Assembly: GCA_014238195.1 (NCBI GenBank)
Contig: JABABO010000381.1
Coordinates: 1 to 5,830, forward strand
Origin: Kordiimonadaceae bacterium
GTDB taxonomy: Bacteria > Pseudomonadota > Alphaproteobacteria > Sphingomonadales > Kordiimonadaceae
Direction of reading: 5' to 3'
DNA: 5,830 nucleotides
Shown: piece by piece, positions 5,206 through 5,830 of the stretch
Layout of the letters: every line of letters starts with the position of its first letter
Numbering within the stretch: the stretch's first letter is position 1
The notes under the pieces: model-generated
What the model saw: only the letters and a program-made list of their open reading frames with translations
What the model was told of the DNA's origin: nothing
Database searches by the model: none
Made by a program: the position numbers and the translations under genes

Positions 5206-5830
5206 TGTTGTCTCACTCGCACATTTTTATCGCAGCCAACTTGGTCAAACGAGTGCCGATTTAATCTCAGATGCTTTGCTCAGAATTTGGCCTGCTGCAG
5301 ATGGGAGGCAGTCTGATGCCTCATCAACAAACAGTCACAAAGGTAAACTAACCTTTGGTATTGGCTATGCATTACCTTATTTAACCCGCTTTCAGGCCCT
5401 AGGTGCGGATGCTTATGCCTTTATGCCAGGCGGACAAGGTGTAACCCACTGGCCGCAACATAGGAAAAGTCGTTCTGTTCTGGTTGATGAGTATCACCTA
5501 CCGCTGGAAAGCTCGTCCATAGACCGTATCCTGTTGATGCATGCGCTCGAATATTCTGATCGACCGCATTTGTTACTGCGTGAGGTTTGGCGTGTTTTGG
5601 TCCCGGGCGGTGATGTTATTGTTGTTGTACCTAATCGCCGCCGCACATGGTCGGCTGTCGATAAGACCCCCTTCGGTCATGGTAAACCCTATAGCAAGTC
5701 GCAGATTTATAGTGTGATGAAAGATCAAATGTTACCAGTTGATATATGTGATACGGCTTTGATGCTGCCACCGATGCGGCTGGTTGGTTACAATCGTCTC
5801 GCAAAGTGGATTGAACGCCCTATCCATAAA
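5195..5830 (+). CDS. Class I SAM-dependent methyltransferase (partial, runs off the window)
   Basis: ATG 5195 opens a frame of 212 codons that is still open at the window end. It begins MRPDVVSLAHFYRSQLGQTS, the usual opening of an alphaproteobacterial methyltransferase-11-type family. The SAM-binding glycine loop is TFGIGYALPYL (53-63), VLVDEYHLPL (95-104) carries the acidic residue, and LLREVWRVLVPGGDVIVVVP (127-146) is the conserved strand-helix segment ending the core. PNRRRTW and TPFGHGKPYS (158-167) are further family landmarks. The start codon lies inside the end of phaC (11-base overlap), so it should be co-translated. Substrate is unknown. In relatives this gene is, to my knowledge, often near gloB, which would lie outside the window. 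The C-terminal part is missing here because of the window edge, not decay. Confidence 0.85.
   Translation, partial: MRPDVVSLAHFYRSQLGQTSADLISDALLRIWPAADGRQSDASSTNSHKGKLTFGIGYALPYLTRFQALGADAYAFMPGGQGVTHWPQHRKSRSVLVDEYHLPLESSSIDRILLMHALEYSDRPHLLLREVWRVLVPGGDVIVVVPNRRRTWSAVDKTPFGHGKPYSKSQIYSVMKDQMLPVDICDTALMLPPMRLVGYNRLAKWIERPIHK

Noticed and set aside
1..5830. CRISPR array, tRNA or rRNA genes
   Set aside because: No regularly spaced repeats, cloverleaf-like sequence or rRNA signature was seen anywhere in the window.

Overview
The window most likely comes from an alphaproteobacterium that makes polyhydroxyalkanoate (PHA). Its outer parts are a PHA locus. At the left edge, on the minus strand, is the start of phaR, the PHA-synthesis repressor. 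On the right, on the plus strand, is a three-gene overlapping block: a small Lys-rich PHA-associated protein, a PhaC-like synthase of the alpha/beta-hydrolase type, and the start of a SAM-dependent methyltransferase. From family knowledge, this kind of PhaC and methyltransferase suggests a Rhodospirillales- or SAR116-like lineage. No rRNA or other phylogenetic marker is present, so that is inference.

Between phaR and the phaC block lies about 3 kb of apparently accessory DNA. It holds a WYL-domain (HTH-WYL-WCX) transcriptional regulator, then a DEDDh 3'-5' exonuclease with a TTG start. After these come three AT-rich unrecognised reading frames: a 52-residue frame coupled to the exonuclease stop, and two frames in the same phase separated by one TAA. 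Last is a decayed IS3-family insertion sequence that keeps only the start of OrfA and the end of OrfB. The unknown frames and the IS relic look like decaying cargo, while the regulator and exonuclease look intact.

Two intergenic stretches carry structure. The phaR/WYL gap (140-454) has a perfect 16-bp palindrome with a TGC-N4-GCA core and other TGC/GCA elements, which suit a PhaR operator or a WYL-regulator operator. The stretch before the phaC block has an 11-bp-arm hairpin at 3155-3195 and a near-perfect AT-rich palindrome with 13-bp arms at 3221-3248, just ahead of the small PHA gene.

Likely joint function: PhaR would sense or control PHA granule formation, and the small protein and PhaC would act together at the granule. 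The WYL regulator and exonuclease look like a separate nucleic-acid-processing or defence-like pair placed between them. I see no clear proof of a wholly new system. The best candidate for one is the WYL regulator, exonuclease and unknown ORF set.
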